NCBI RefSeq assembly: GCF_026745355.1
Contig: NC_079202.1
Span: 26,109,835 to 26,173,834 of the forward strand
Source: Beta vulgaris subsp. vulgaris
Lineage: Eukaryota > Streptophyta > Magnoliopsida > Caryophyllales > Amaranthaceae
Reading direction: 5' to 3'
Length of the DNA stretch: 64,000 nt
Numbering within the stretch: position 1 is the first letter of the stretch; every line of letters begins with the position of its first letter. Below are positions 34,318 to 45,249 of this stretch, piece after piece. The notes beneath the pieces were generated by a model, which did no database searches, had not been told where the DNA came from, and was given only the letters and a program-made list of their open reading frames with translations. The translations under genes were made by a program, and so were the position numbers.

Positions 34318-36252
34318 TTATATATATAATGTATGCACCCATTTAACCAAAAGGTCATTCTTATTGGTACCTATATGCCACACATTCCCTATTACTGCCT
34401 TGTTCCAATTTCTAATGTTTCTGAAGCCAAGCCCTCCATAATTATTTGAAGTGCACACCTGATCCCAATCCACATACCCTATTTTAACCTCATTTGCCTT
34501 CCCATGCCAAAGGAAAAACCTACACAGCTTATCGATATTATTTATCACTATAACAGGGAGTATGAAGATTTGAGCCCAATTGTTATGGATGCTCATTAGT
34601 AATGCATTAACCAATTGGGATCTACCTGCAAAAGAGAGGCTTCTTGTACTCCATTGTCTGATCCTGGCTATCATCTTTTCTACTAAAGCATCACCATCAG
34701 CTGCTTTGATTTTCCTGGTTGAAATGGGTCCCCCAAGGAACCTAAAAGGTAAGATTTCTTTTGCAAATCATGAAAAGTGATGTATTTTGTCTGCTTCTAC
34801 TTATGAGATTCCAATACAATACAGGGCTGACTTACTGTTGTTGGCACTCAAACCATAGGTGTCTGAAAACAACTTTAAACCTTACAAAAGCATGTAAGAA
34901 GATTTATAATATCCTCTACAGAATACAAGTAGATCATATTCGAAGCAAAGTTGATTAAGCTTCAAACTAGAGCATCCTATAAAGTGCTTATACCCCTGAA
35001 TATCACCAATATACCAAAATTTATGGACAAATAGTTCACACAGAGAACAAACAAGAGGGGAGACATGGGATCTCCTTGTTTGAGGCCCTTCTTGGCTAGA
35101 AAGTAACCTTCAATACCACCATTAATCAATAGTGTGATGTTTGGTGAAGTGACACAAGCAAGAACACACTTAATAAAGGGGGGGGGGGGAACTTGAGAGT
35201 TCAGTAAATCTTTCATAAATTGCCACTATATAGAATCATACGCCTTCCTGAGGTCAATCTTCATCATCACACCAAAAACTTAATGATTTCTTCTATTAAA
35301 AAGCTTCACCAAATCTTGACATAGAGAATATTATTTATGATAATTCTGCCAGTTATAAAAGCACCCTGATTTGGGGCTATAAGTTCAAGTAAAACCAAAA
35401 TTAACCTTGAGCAAATGAGTTTAGTGATGGTTTTATAAATGACATAACAACATGTTATTGGTCTGTAATCACCCACTGAAGTTGGACATTGAATTTTGGG
35501 TATCAAAGTGATGGCTGTCACATTCACTTCGTACAACGTTTAAAGAAGTCTTTATCTGCTCCTATAATATCATCTTCTGTCACATGCCATGTTTTCTTGA
35601 AAAAATGGCTTGTATAACCATCTAAACCTGATGACTTGTCATCAGGGATAGATAATAAAGCCCTTTTAAATTCTTCAGGAGTGAATTCCAGAGAAAGATA
35701 CTGAGGTTTCTCCACTATTACCACTTTCCCCTTATCTATGATTGCCTGTTCAATTCCTCTAGTACTCCCAATACTGTCAAGCAACTCTTGATAGAAACTC
35801 AGGAAAGCACCATTAACCTCTATTGCACATGAGACCCAATTCCCTTCACCATTTCTGATCATGTTGATCCTATTCTGAATTCTTCTCATCTTGATGCTTT
35901 GGTGGAAGACCCTGGTGTTTTCATCCCCACCTTCAAGCCATCTAATTTTTGCCTTCTGACTAAGAAAACCTACATAATGTTTATGAGCTTCTTTATACCT
36001 TAGTCTACACTATTTTTCCTTCTCAGCCAATTCATTATTGTAGACATCTGCTTGTAATTGTTGTTGAGCTTGTATCATTTCTTGGTAGGTTCTTGTATCC
36101 TGGACTGAAACTTCATCGTACTCTACTTTATTCAATCTTTTTAACTCGGACTTAAGAAATTTTAACTTACTCACAATCTGAAACATTTTTGTTCCATTAA
36201 CCTAATTACTCCAAACCCTTTCCACAATCTCGAAGAACCTTTGCGAGGCACT
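34318..36252 (-). pseudogene. LINE-3 ORF2: reverse transcriptase part
   Basis: 35524-35889 holds RIQNRINMIRNGEGNWV and the KSSGLDGYTSHFFKKTW segment. 35306-35536 holds [19 protein letters not shown] and [11 protein letters not shown]. 34977-35216 holds LKQGDPMSPLLFVLCV. The catalytic FADD box at about 34930-34944 reads FEYD, so alanine and the first aspartate are lost. The thumb at 34318-34674 has STRSLSFAGRSQLVNALLM and ends in LVKWVHTLYI. A run of nine or more Gs near 35180 lies in a proline stretch. Between 35890 and 36250 other frames continue into the linker (a WLEGGDENTRVFHQS-like stretch near 35890-35940), with one in-frame stop near 36200. Confidence 0.85.
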
Positions 36253-36269
36253 CACTAGTAGAAAAAGGA

Positions 36270-36560
36270 TGGTTTGCGTCCCCCCAAGTTCGTCGCACTA
36301 CAACGGAAACGACGCAAAAACATAATTTGCGTCGCATGGGAGCCAGAGTATGACGCAAAACAACTGCTCACAAGCACCAGATACAAGCCATATGCGTCGG
36401 ATCCAGATGAAATGCGACGCATATCGCTCATGTGCGTCGGACCTTGAGGCCCATTCGACGCACATCGTTGACAACTATCTGCGTCGCACGTCCTTAAGGT
36501 GCGTTGCAAATTATTGATTTGCATCGGACCCCAAGCCCATGCGACGCACATCAGTTGGGC
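36270..36560. repeat. CACTA left subterminal repeats
   Basis: About ten GCGTCG/CGACGC motifs in mixed orientation, often flanked by ATTTG or CAAAT, spaced roughly 20-40 bp. The right end (37738-37980) has the same motif set. Confidence 0.85.
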
Positions 36561-37440
36561 CGTCCTTATTTCTGAGCCCTAACAAATTCGCGTATCCATC
36601 TCACCCTCTCCCTCTTAAACTAACACTCCAACTCCCCATCTCCCTCTAACCTAAAACTCCCTCTCTGAACGCCGCTTCTCTCTCCCTCTCCCTCTCTCTC
36701 TCCTTCACTCGAATCTTCTTTCTCTCTCCCCGTGTCTCTAAAACCCCAAAATTCCAAATTTGAAAACCCCAAAAACCCCGGAGTTTTATAGTCTCCAGAG
36801 TCGCACGATTCTGCAGCGGTGTGAAGCCTCTTGTTACTGCGCGGTCTTGTCGACGAACGGCCGCTGAATTCCTACCGCTGGCGTCGTGCTGCTGTTGCTT
36901 AGTCTCGCCGAAACGCCGCTCCTTCTTCGAAGCTTCGAAAAACCCTTCGAATTCATCAAATTTCCATCTGTTGCTTTGCGAGTGAAAAAAAAAACTAAAA
37001 AAGGGAGGATTTGGAGATTTGGAGATTTGACGAAAAAAGCGTGGTGAAGCTTCAAAGGAAAAAGCAAGATAAATGTTTTAGATCTGTTTTTTTCCAATTT
37101 CTTCTTGTTTTTGTTGATTTTTTCTTGATTTTTTTGAGGTTACTTCTGATTTTTTTTCTCACTTTTGAATTTTCGCTTTTTTTTGTTTAACCTACTTGAA
37201 AATTCTGAGTTATGAATGTTTAATATTGAAAGTTCAGTTTTTTTTTGTTTTCATTTTTTAGATCTGATTTCTTTTTATTTATTTTTTTTTTCATTTTCAG
37301 ATCCGGGATTCATTCTCTTTCCCTCCTTCCCTATTTCTTCATCTTCCTCTTAGATCAAAGGCGAACGACGACTAATAACTAATGACTGAACCAAATGAGA
37401 TCTCGCCGGTGTAAGTGAACCAAAGTTGGAGATGACGATC
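36561..37440. other. Possible captured 5'-UTR and promoter-like segment in the CACTA element
   Basis: The interior changes character to CT-rich DNA (TCTCCCTC-type runs at 36595-36740). A GC-rich part (36790-36930) and T-rich DNA (37080-37310) follow. This is the profile of a plant gene 5' UTR and first intron. No frame with a recognisable domain was found; the minus frame at 36834-37097 is probably chance. Capture of a host fragment is inference. Confidence 0.45.
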
Positions 37441-37737
37441 AAGATTTGCTCACTTAGTTCTTACCCAGATTGTATTGTTCTTTAGATTTTAGGTTTTTTT
37501 TTTGTATTAGGATTGTTTTGTACTTCGATTCATTTCAATTGCTAAAGCTGTTGATTGTTGATCTGAATGCAATGGTTTTAAACTCTATAATAATAAAGTT
37601 CATTACTTCCTATAATAATATGTTGACTCTTTTGTACTTCCTACTGTTGATCTGAATGCAATGCTAATGGACAAATGAAAACATCATTTCTCTAAATTAA
37701 CAACAACGAAAGAAAAGATCTCTTCTATCCAGGCTAG

Positions 37738-37980
37738 AATTTGCGTCGCACATAGGCCAGGGTGCGACGCAAATCATGCATCGTCGCACACTGTGCTATG
37801 TGCGACGCAAATTTCCCTTGAAGCTTTGAGGGGGCGGGGAGAGAATTTGCGTCGCACCGTATACAATATGCAACGCAAATAGCTAGCAAATCTACATCAT
37901 TTTCACATACGACACAGATCAACTAGAGGTCATCTGCGTCGAGACCTGTGGCATCAAAACCAAGTCCGACGCAAATCGAG
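37738..37980. repeat. CACTA right subterminal repeats
   Basis: About eight TTTGCGTCGCA/TGCGACGCAAA motifs, several as facing pairs that would form hairpins of about 30 bp. Confidence 0.85.
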
Positions 37981-37995
37981 ATTTCTCTACTAGTG

Positions 37996-38395
37996 ACTCC
38001 ACATATCAAAAAACCTAAAAGGCATTTGTTTCCTCTGCTTAGTTGGGAAAGATCTCAGGATGATAGGGAAATGATCAAATTCTCCCTCTGGAAGAAAAGT
38101 GGCCTCAGCTTCATACCACTCCTCAAACCAAGTCTCATTCCCTAATGCTCTATTCAGTTTACAGAAGACTCTACTTGCCCCATCTTGTGTATCTATCCAT
38201 GCATAGAAGGTCCCAAGAGCCTTCATGTCTGTCAGTCTATCAACTGACAGTGCTCCATACAATTCCTCAAATCCGCCATCTCCCTTTCCCTCATAGATTA
38301 CCCCTCTTTATTCTATATTGGCTATGGCATTAAAAATCACCTAAGACAGCCCAAGCTCCATAAATTGAACTAGCAAGAGTTGTCATATCTCCCCA
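37996..38395 (-). pseudogene. LINE-3 ORF2: endonuclease part
   Basis: The minus frame 37990-38262 reads ALGTFYAWIDTQDGASRV, then NRALGNETWFEEW and LPEGEFDHFPIILRS, ending FRFFDMWS at the CACTA duplication. Upstream, 38263-38395 contains a GDFNAI-type site, readable across a frame break. It runs to the Helitron boundary, beyond which 40978-41013 continues the same frame (KVLWGDM spans the join). Confidence 0.83.
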
Positions 38396-40977
38396 CTAGC
38401 TTTATATGCACGCTATGCATGCGAAGTAGTTTATGTAGTTAAATTATTCCGTACTTACATCTAATTCTTTCTATATAAGTTTTGGGTTTTATGTATATGC
38501 GTATCAAATCATAATCGGATGTATATTAGTTGCATAATTACATCTAGTATTAATTTAAGGAAAAATTACAGCAAATGTACGGTTTGACATTTTCCTGACC
38601 CAAACTACACCGTACTTTTGCCCAAATCAACCCAAACCGAACCGCGCGAAACGGTTTGGTGCAGTTTGCGGTTTAACCAATTTTTCCTCCGCGACATTAC
38701 TTTTGTAATCTAAGAGTAAAAAAATTAATGACTATATTATAAACAATAAATTTGTACATCTCAAACTAAAATATAAATATACATACATCTTAAACTTGAA
38801 CATGAAGTTGGATTTGAGCACAAATATTGTAAACTAAAATATGTCATCATCTCTATATTGTATTGGAAAAAAGTCTCAATAATGCTGGCGTCGTTCAGCA
38901 AAAGAGTCACAAACATTACAAAAGAATGACTTTTAAAGTAATCGGACTAATAGTTTTGATATCTATACTCTATCCAATTTATAAACATATCATATTTATT
39001 ATCTGTTATAAACCATCTCTCTCTTTAATTATACTCACTCCCATACCACTAACCCATATATGTGTTAGTTGCTTATAATGAACAAATTATGATGATTAGT
39101 AGTAGTGAGTATATATAATTTATATTCTGACACATGACTTGTCAAAAAAAAAGGAGAAAAAAATACAAATATACAATTGATACCTTGAAATAAGCTGACT
39201 CTATTATCAATACAGTCACCAATTCACCACACTTCAAAAGCAAATATTATCAAATGTTTTCAATTAAGCGATTGTAAATTGAGAGTACATTCATCTCCTC
39301 TTTTTTTTTTTCTTTTGTTTATAATTTCTATCTCCTCTTCTATTGTTCTACACTGTTCATCTCTCTCTTTAAACCCCCTTCGTGACCCCCTCTACCACCA
39401 CGAAGCTATAAATCCCGAAGCTGCCACCACCGTCGTTGCATCTCCTCTCTCTTCCTACCGCCCTTGTATCTCTCCTCTCTCTCTCTCTAAACGGGAATCT
39501 GAAAAACACAACAAAGCACAGTACTAATTGAAGGTGAAGGAAGAATTTTTGGAGAAATAATTTGATTTTGTTTCCAGTGAATCAAATAACTGAGAAACTT
39601 GAAGGTGGAGGAAGGAAAAATGAGAAAAGAAGTGGAGGATTCGAATTGCAATTGGGGAGGTGAGTTTGAAATATTTTCACTTTCTTATTTGAATGCTAGT
39701 AAAATACAAAAAAATTCGTTAGTGCAATTTTTCAGTTTTATTTTCGCATTATTATTCATATCTGAAAAAATTATCTTGAAAAATGAATGATTTTTTATAA
39801 TTGGAAAACCGCAAAAATATTATGTATTGTAAATTGTCAGTGTTTTAATCGATTTAGTATGGATTGAATTATTTATATAAAAAAAACATTGTATATATTC
39901 TATGAAAAGATTGGATTTTCAGAATTATTAATCCATTAGAATATTTAATTTTTTTTTGAGAAATTATAGGGCTGTATCCTGAAATTGGCGAGCGGTTTTT
40001 TTTTTTGAAATTCCAAATAAAGTACTCAATTTCCACAATATTAATACTAAAAGTCAATTTTGTTTAAGAAATTAACATTTGGAGGTTTGTCTTGTTTCGA
40101 TTTGATTGAATTTTGATTAATCACACAATCAAATTGAAAGACTTAATTTTGAATGTGGCATTGTGGCTCAATTGCAATGTTAAAAGACATACCTTTTTTA
40201 AGTGTTATCTTAGTTGAACTTGAGATTGCCCTTTGGAAGTTGAACTTGAGATTGCACTCTGAATTAAAGCACACTAATGTAATGTGTGATCAATCCTCTT
40301 TAATATTTTCGCTTTACTTTCTCTCTGCTTTTGCTCTGTATAAAATATTCACATAAATCACTATGAAATCTTATTACAAACAGAAAAAATTGTGTGAGAG
40401 AAGTAAGAAAATACATTTTTACTGTTTCCTTGCACATCCAACAATGTTTTGCTTCTATTGGATCATGTATTACAACGATTGTGAATGTACCCTGCATAAA
40501 ATTCATGCTCGAAAATGAATGATGTATTTATAAACATAGTGTGTATTACTTTTTGTGAATAAAAACCACTGTTATTACCTTGTCTTGGTGGGAAAAAAAA
40601 AATGATATTCTGATTTGTGGTTTGTTTTTGTGGTTCAGAGAATTGAATGGAGAAGTGGAAGAATGAAGATTTAGATAGAAACTGGCGTGTTTACTTGCAG
40701 TTTTTTTTCTCCTTTATTAAGGGATTTATTTGGGTAGTTATATGCTTAGCAGTTAAGCAGTACACGTTTGTTTAATTATTGTGTTTTCTTGTTTTTGTTT
40801 TCTGTTTTTTGGTTGATATTAAGGAGTCAGTTATGTTATGTATTTTGTTTTCTTTTTTCTTTTTTATTTGGATTTTTTATAGAATTGAGATTAGATGTAA
40901 TTTGATTTATTTAGTAAGGGTAGAATGGGGCTTTTAATATTTTGGTGTCCCCCCCCAATTGCCTTATATAATAGAGA
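38396..40977 (-). mobile_element. Non-autonomous Helitron nested in LINE-3
   Basis: On the minus strand it starts TCTCTATTATATAAGG (40977 downward) and ends in CTAG (38399-38396). A short hairpin (38408-38422, GCATGC and GCGTGC arms) lies eight bases before that end. The flanking bases are A before the 5' end and T after the 3' end, as Helitrons require. Removing 2582 bp reconnects LINE-3 coding with no base gained or lost, which confirms both ends. No Rep/helicase was found. The interior includes a CT-rich 5'-UTR-like stretch (39290-39500) followed by a short frame, perhaps a captured gene fragment. Confidence 0.9.
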
Positions 40978-41013
40978 TAACACCTTCCTGTCCCCTCTGC
41001 CATTATGACCATA

Positions 41014-41040
41014 CTAGTCTTATATGCACGCGATGCGTGC
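41014..41040 (-). mobile_element. 3' terminus of a second Helitron
   Basis: CTAG at 41014-41017 is preceded on the plus strand by A (the T after CTRR on the element strand). Eight bases further in is a perfect hairpin, GCACGC-GAT-GCGTGC (41026-41040). It is nearly identical to the end of the Helitron at 38396. Its 5' end was not found to the right within the window, so the extent is unknown. Confidence 0.8.
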
Positions 41041-41179
41041 GAAAAATTTAAAAATTTAAATTAGTTGCTAATTACATTTAATAAATCATAAAATTTAAAT
41101 TTTGAAATTAGATTATCCCACTAGATCAGTGATTTTAAAAAAATTTCAAAAATTTAGTTAATAACAAAGTACTTGATTA

Positions 41180-41788
41180 GAATTTTTTCCTTGAATAATG
41201 CAAAAGTGGGTTTTAATTCCCAAAATATGCCCAAAAAAATTAAAATTCCCTGCGTACCGTCCACGTAGGACGGCACGCGAGAAATTTTTTTTTTTTTGTT
41301 TTAACCCACGGAAACCGCTACTCAAAGTAGCGGTTTAATTTTAAAATAAACCGCTACTCTTAGTAGCGGTTTATAAATATAAACCGCTACTCTGAATAGC
41401 GGTTTATAAATATAAACCGCTACTTTGAGTAGCGGTTTATAAATATAAACCGCTACTCTGAGTAGCGGTTTACCTGCGCAAAATATGATAAGCAGATATC
41501 AGTTTGCATAGTAAACCGCTACTCGGAGTAGCGGTTTACAAAAAAAAAAAAAAAAAAAAAAAAATTTTTTTTTTTTTATAAACCGCTACTCCGAGTAGCG
41601 GTTTTACCTAAGTTGAAAAAAAAAAAAAAATTCTGGACACTTGCAAACCGCTACTCCGAGTAGCGGTTTTACTAAAAAAAAAAAATCTCGCGTGCCGTCC
41701 TACGTGGACGGTACGCAGGGAATTTTAAATTTTTTGGACACATTTTGGGAATTAAAACCCACTTTTGCATTATCCAAGGAAAAAATTC
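41180..41788. mobile_element. Mutator-like foldback element
   Basis: Terminal inverted repeats of about 110 bp start GAATTTTTTCCTTG and are nearly identical (41180-41290 and 41680-41788). The flanks share the 10-bp word TACTTGATTA (41170-41179 and 41789-41798). Long TIRs beginning with G and a duplication of 9-10 bp fit Mutator-like elements. The inner TIR part includes GCGTACCGTCCACGTAGGAC. The centre is an array of palindromes. There is no coding. Confidence 0.85.
41312..41669. repeat. Eight 25-bp palindromes (AAACCGCTACT...AGTAGCGGTTT)
   Basis: Units start at 41312, 41348, 41381, 41414, 41447, 41513, 41580 and 41645. Four successive starts (41348-41447) are exactly 33 bp apart. Each is a palindrome with arms AAACCGCTACT and AGTAGCGGTTT around 3 bases. 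Long A and T runs at 41538-41578 and 41620-41633 separate the later units. Confidence 0.93.
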
Positions 41789-41798
41789 TACTTGATTA

Positions 41799-42199
41799 TG
41801 TTGTTCATTTCCACTCTTTTCTTTTTGTGAGCCTTTTTTTTATGTGAAAGTATTGGGTCAGACCGTCTGACCCAATAGCTTCCGTCGGACGGGCCTGGCC
41901 ATCAAAAACGCGCGGGCTTTCCTTTTTTTGTTGATCAGCAGTTTTGTTTATTTTTAGAAAAAACATATAACGGTTATTAGGTCATTATCTTTTTTCGATT
42001 TTGAAACTGTTTTTTGGATTTCTACTTGATTCTCGCTAGTTTTAAAACTGATTCTTCTTCATTTCAAAGAAACCGATATATTATTTACTGATTATTTCTA
42101 GAATTTTTCTGCTCCTCTGCTTCTCTGCTTCTCTGCTTCTCTGCTGTTGAAACTTAGTGTGTTTTTTTGTTCGTAATCCATTACGTTTGCATCGCAAAT
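41799..42199 (+). promoter_or_regulatory. Region upstream of the Ulp1-like gene
   Basis: Contains a perfect palindrome near 41868-41892 (arms TTGGGTCAGA and TCTGACCCAA), then a CGTCGGACGGGC patch, T-rich DNA, and a CTCTGCTT microsatellite at about 42113-42147 just before the ATG. The CT-rich run resembles a plant 5' UTR. The palindrome could be a transposon terminus, but no partner was found. Confidence 0.45.
42113..42147 (+). repeat. CTCTGCTT microsatellite in the putative 5' UTR
   Basis: Four tandem copies of an 8-bp unit lie about 55 bp before the ATG at 42200. Confidence 0.85.
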
Positions 42200-44097
42200 A
42201 TGGTGAAGAGGATTAGGAATGATGATTCTAGGTATAATTTCGTTTGTTTTTGCTGCAAATTTTTTTTTGTTTTCAAAATTTGAGCGTTTTTGTTGTTGTA
42301 ATTGTAATGTAGCCCGAAGTCGAAGAAGGTGAAGAGTCTTGGATCTTCAGGAAAAATTTTGGCAGTGTCTACTGCTGGGAAGAAGAAAGAGAAAGATGGT
42401 GATTATGATCCAAGGTAGATTTCAAGTTCTTAGAGTAGTTTAGTTATTTTTTTTTTCTATTTTTGAATGTTTTCAGTTTATCAGAGTATTTATTTCATGT
42501 TTTTAGGGTTTGTGTTTCAGTTTTTTTGTTTTATACACATGTTTTCAGTTGTTGTTTTTTTCAGTTGATATTCTTATATAATATTCTTTCAGTTGCTACT
42601 TGTATTCTTTTAGTTGATGTTGTTTTCAGTTGATATTTATATTCCTTCAGTTGATTCTTGTATTGTTTCAGTTGATTCTTATATTCTTTCAGTTGATTTT
42701 GTTTAGCAAATAAGTCTAACTGAAGAGCAAATAAGTCTAAGTGAAGAGTTAATAAGTCTAACTGAAAAACTAAATAAGTTTAACTGAAAACTAAATAAGT
42801 CTAAGTGAATCAGTCTAACTGAAGAGTAAATAAGTCTAACTGAAGAGAAAATAAGTCTAACTGAAGTGTAAATAAGTCTAACTGAACACTTAATAAGTCT
42901 AACTGAATCAGTCTAACTGAAGAGTAAATAAGTCTAACGGAAGAGTAAATAAGTCTAACTGAAGCGTAAATTAGTCTAACTGAAGAGTTAATAAGTCCAA
43001 CTGAAAACTAAATGACTCTAACTGAACACTTAATAAGTCTAACTGAAAACTAAATAAGTCTAACTAAAATCTAAATAAGTCTAACTGAAAACTAAATAAG
43101 CCTAACTGAAAAACTAAACAAGTCTATCTGAAAAACAAACAAGTCTATCTGAAGCACTATATAACTAGCTGAAAAAACAACAAGTCTATCTGAAGCACTT
43201 TATATACTAGCTGAAAACACGAACAAGTCTATCTGAAGCACTTCTATACTAGCTGAAAACCGAACAAGTCTATCTGAAGCACTTTATATACTAGCTGAAA
43301 AACGAACAAGTCTATCTGAAGCACTTTATATACTAGCTGAAAACCGAACAAGTCTATCTGAAGCACTTTATATACTAGCTGAAAACCGAACAAGTGTATC
43401 TGAAACACTATATTGACTAACTGATAAAAGACATAAGTCTAACTAAAGTAATGTAAATTTTCAATGAAAATTTTAAGTGTAATTGGAATAGAATGAAATG
43501 AAAGAATAATTATACTAAATGAAATAATAAGGACTAGCTGATAAAGCAACAAGTTTAAGTGAAGCACAATAATGAAGTTAGTTTGAAGGACTAGCTGAAA
43601 AACAAATAAGTCTAACTGAAGCACTATGTAGACTAGCTGAAAAATAAACAAGGCTACTTGAAGCACAACAAATACTAGCTGAAAAATAAAGAAGTTACTT
43701 TGAAGGACTGTAAAGAGTAACTGAAAAATAAAATAGTCTAACTGAAGCACAATCTATAAGCTGAAATGCAAACAAGTCTAACTGAAGCACTATATAGACT
43801 ATCTGAAACACAAAGAAGTCTAACTGAAGAACTATATAGACTACCTTAAAATTAATCTAGGCTATTGTTTCAGTTGATGGTGGTCTGCTTTTAGTTGATG
43901 TTGTATTCTTTCAGTTGATCTTTGTATTTTTTCAGTTGATGCTGTTTTTTTTTCAGTTTTTATTGTTTGATTAAACTTTTTTCTTTCAGATGTGATAAAT
44001 CCTTGTCTAAGAAGAAAGGCAAATCTGATTTATCACCAATCAAGTTTTCATTTTCAAGATCTAATCCCGATCAACAGAAAGACACATTTGATAGATC
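42200..44097 (+). pseudogene. Ulp1-like gene exons 1-3 (basic N-terminus)
   Basis: Exon 1 starts at the ATG (MVKRIRNDDS). Each of the first three exons ends in phase 2, and joins preserve the frame. The protein is rich in lysine and serine (SKKVKSLGSSGK; KSLSKKKGKSDLSPIKFSF), like a nuclear localisation and tail segment. Intron 2 (42415-43989) is the longest and almost wholly repeat. Confidence 0.7.
42480..43970. repeat. TCTAACTGAA minisatellite, intron 2
   Basis: The middle (about 42715-43860) is an array of ~21-bp units such as AATAAGTCTAACTGAAAACT. In 43130-43400 it changes to a ~42-bp compound unit (TCTATCTGAAGCACTT plus TAGCTGAAAACC). At both ends (42480-42700 and 43865-43965) the core appears in reverse complement as TTTCAGTTGAT units. 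Confidence 0.92.
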
Positions 44098-44181
44098 GTA
44101 TGTTTTTTTCATTATTCTCTTTATATTATATGATTGTGTTTTTTTTTATGTTTTAAAGTTATTTTTGTTCACTTTTGTTAG

Positions 44182-45210
44182 GAATTTCACTGAGCAAGAA
44201 ATAAAGTCAATTAATCTACAAGTATTGTCAGACTATTCCCATTTAAATGAAGTGGTTAGTAATTTGAGTGATGAGCAAAAAAGAGACATTAGGGATATTG
44301 GGTTTGGGAGTCTCTTAGATATTAGGATAAAGAAGTTTTGTCCTAATCTGAATTTGGAGGTGTTGTTAAATTACAATGCATCTGGAATGATGTTTTCAAC
44401 AAAGAATGGTAAACTGATTTTTAATAAGTTTACCATTAGTGATGTTTTGGGGTTACCTGTGTCAGATAGAGCAGTAGAGGTTATAGATGATGACGCCTTT
44501 AGGAGGAAAGGTAGTCAGATAGAGGCTGGAAGTGCCAGGAAGGATTGGCATAGGTTTCTTGGTATTTCTGATCCCAAGAAGGTATATATTGGTAGAAAAA
44601 ATTGGGATGATTTGTTTAAGAAATATGAATCCGGGGATGATTTCAAGAAGTTATTTGTTATCTTTTCGTTGTCCAAGCTTCTATGTCCTATAGCTGATTT
44701 GGGCCTGTGCTGAAATGTGCCAAGAGTTTAGAAGATGCATCTGCAATTTCAAGTTATGACTGGTGTGGATATATATTGAGAAGTCTTTGTGCTGCTGTTT
44801 TGGACTGTCATCAGTCTATTATGATTAAGAAGATTGAGCTTGGACAGAAGAAAGTATCATTCAAGCTTCGGGGATGCGTCAGCGCTTTGACTCTTGCTGT
44901 TATTCACAACTTCAAGTGTCGTAATCTGGATTATTCAAATGTCAGTAAGCCATTTATCAGTTATTGGCAGGATGAGAAGGATTTGACTGATGTTGTGAAG
45001 CAGTTTGAGATCAACATGGATTTTATTCTGCCGGTGAAGCGTGAAAAACAGAAGGTTGAGTTTAAAACTCCCAGTGTTAGTGTTGCTAGTAGGAAGTCTG
45101 GTTCTCCTATAATTAAGGTGGTTGAGGGTCCATCACCTTCAACTAGGCAGCTTATCATGGATCTTCCTCATAGTTTGATGACTGATGAAATAGATGCTCT
45201 TGATGTTCCT
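44182..45210 (+). pseudogene. Ulp1-like gene exon 4 (conserved N-terminal domain)
   Basis: The acceptor TTTTGTTAG precedes NFTEQEIKSINLQVL. The exon then has KKFCPNLNLEVLLNYNAS and FNKFTISDVLGLPVSDRAVE, and in the next frame SSYDWCGYILRSLCAAVLD with LRGCVSALTLAVIHNFK. This is the region that precedes the peptidase in plant transposon-linked Ulp1 proteins; its function is unknown. A one-base loss near 44704 shifts the frame. The donor is CCT|GTGAGT at 45211. Confidence 0.78.
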
Positions 45211-45249
45211 GTGAGTTTCATTTATCTATGTTTTTATTTTTTTTACTCT

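Larger units (their letters stand above)
36253..37995. mobile_element. CACTA (En/Spm-type) non-autonomous transposon
   Basis: 1743 bp with termini CACTAGTAGAAAAAGG and, in reverse complement, CACTAGTAGAGAAATC, flanked by the 3-bp duplication ACT (36250-36252 and 37996-37998). Both subterminal regions carry many copies of TGCGTCGCA or TGCGACGCA, in both orientations. These resemble the transposase-binding subterminal repeats of this superfamily. No transposase was found. Skipping it reconnects the LINE-3 frame. Confidence 0.93.
34318..41013 (-). mobile_element. LINE-3: minus-strand LINE split by CACTA and Helitron insertions
   Basis: Segments 34318-36252, 37996-38395 and 40978-41013 read as one ORF2 on the minus strand once the two insertions are skipped. 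The wording (VKWVHTLYI; SSGLDGYTSHFFKKTW) is that of the LINE-1 family. The 3' part is lost at 34317 where LINE-2 begins. The 5' part is lost at 41013 where a second Helitron terminus begins. Confidence 0.82.

Noticed and set aside
41868..41892. Palindrome with GGGTCAGA arms as the 5' terminus of a Mutator-like element carrying the Ulp1-like gene
   Set aside because: Attractive because plant Ulp1 genes often ride on such elements, but no matching inverted end or target duplication exists in the window.
43439..43750. 103-residue hydrophobic repetitive minus frame in intron 2, resembling a membrane protein
   Set aside because: It is the reverse translation of the minisatellite (repeated FQL-like units).
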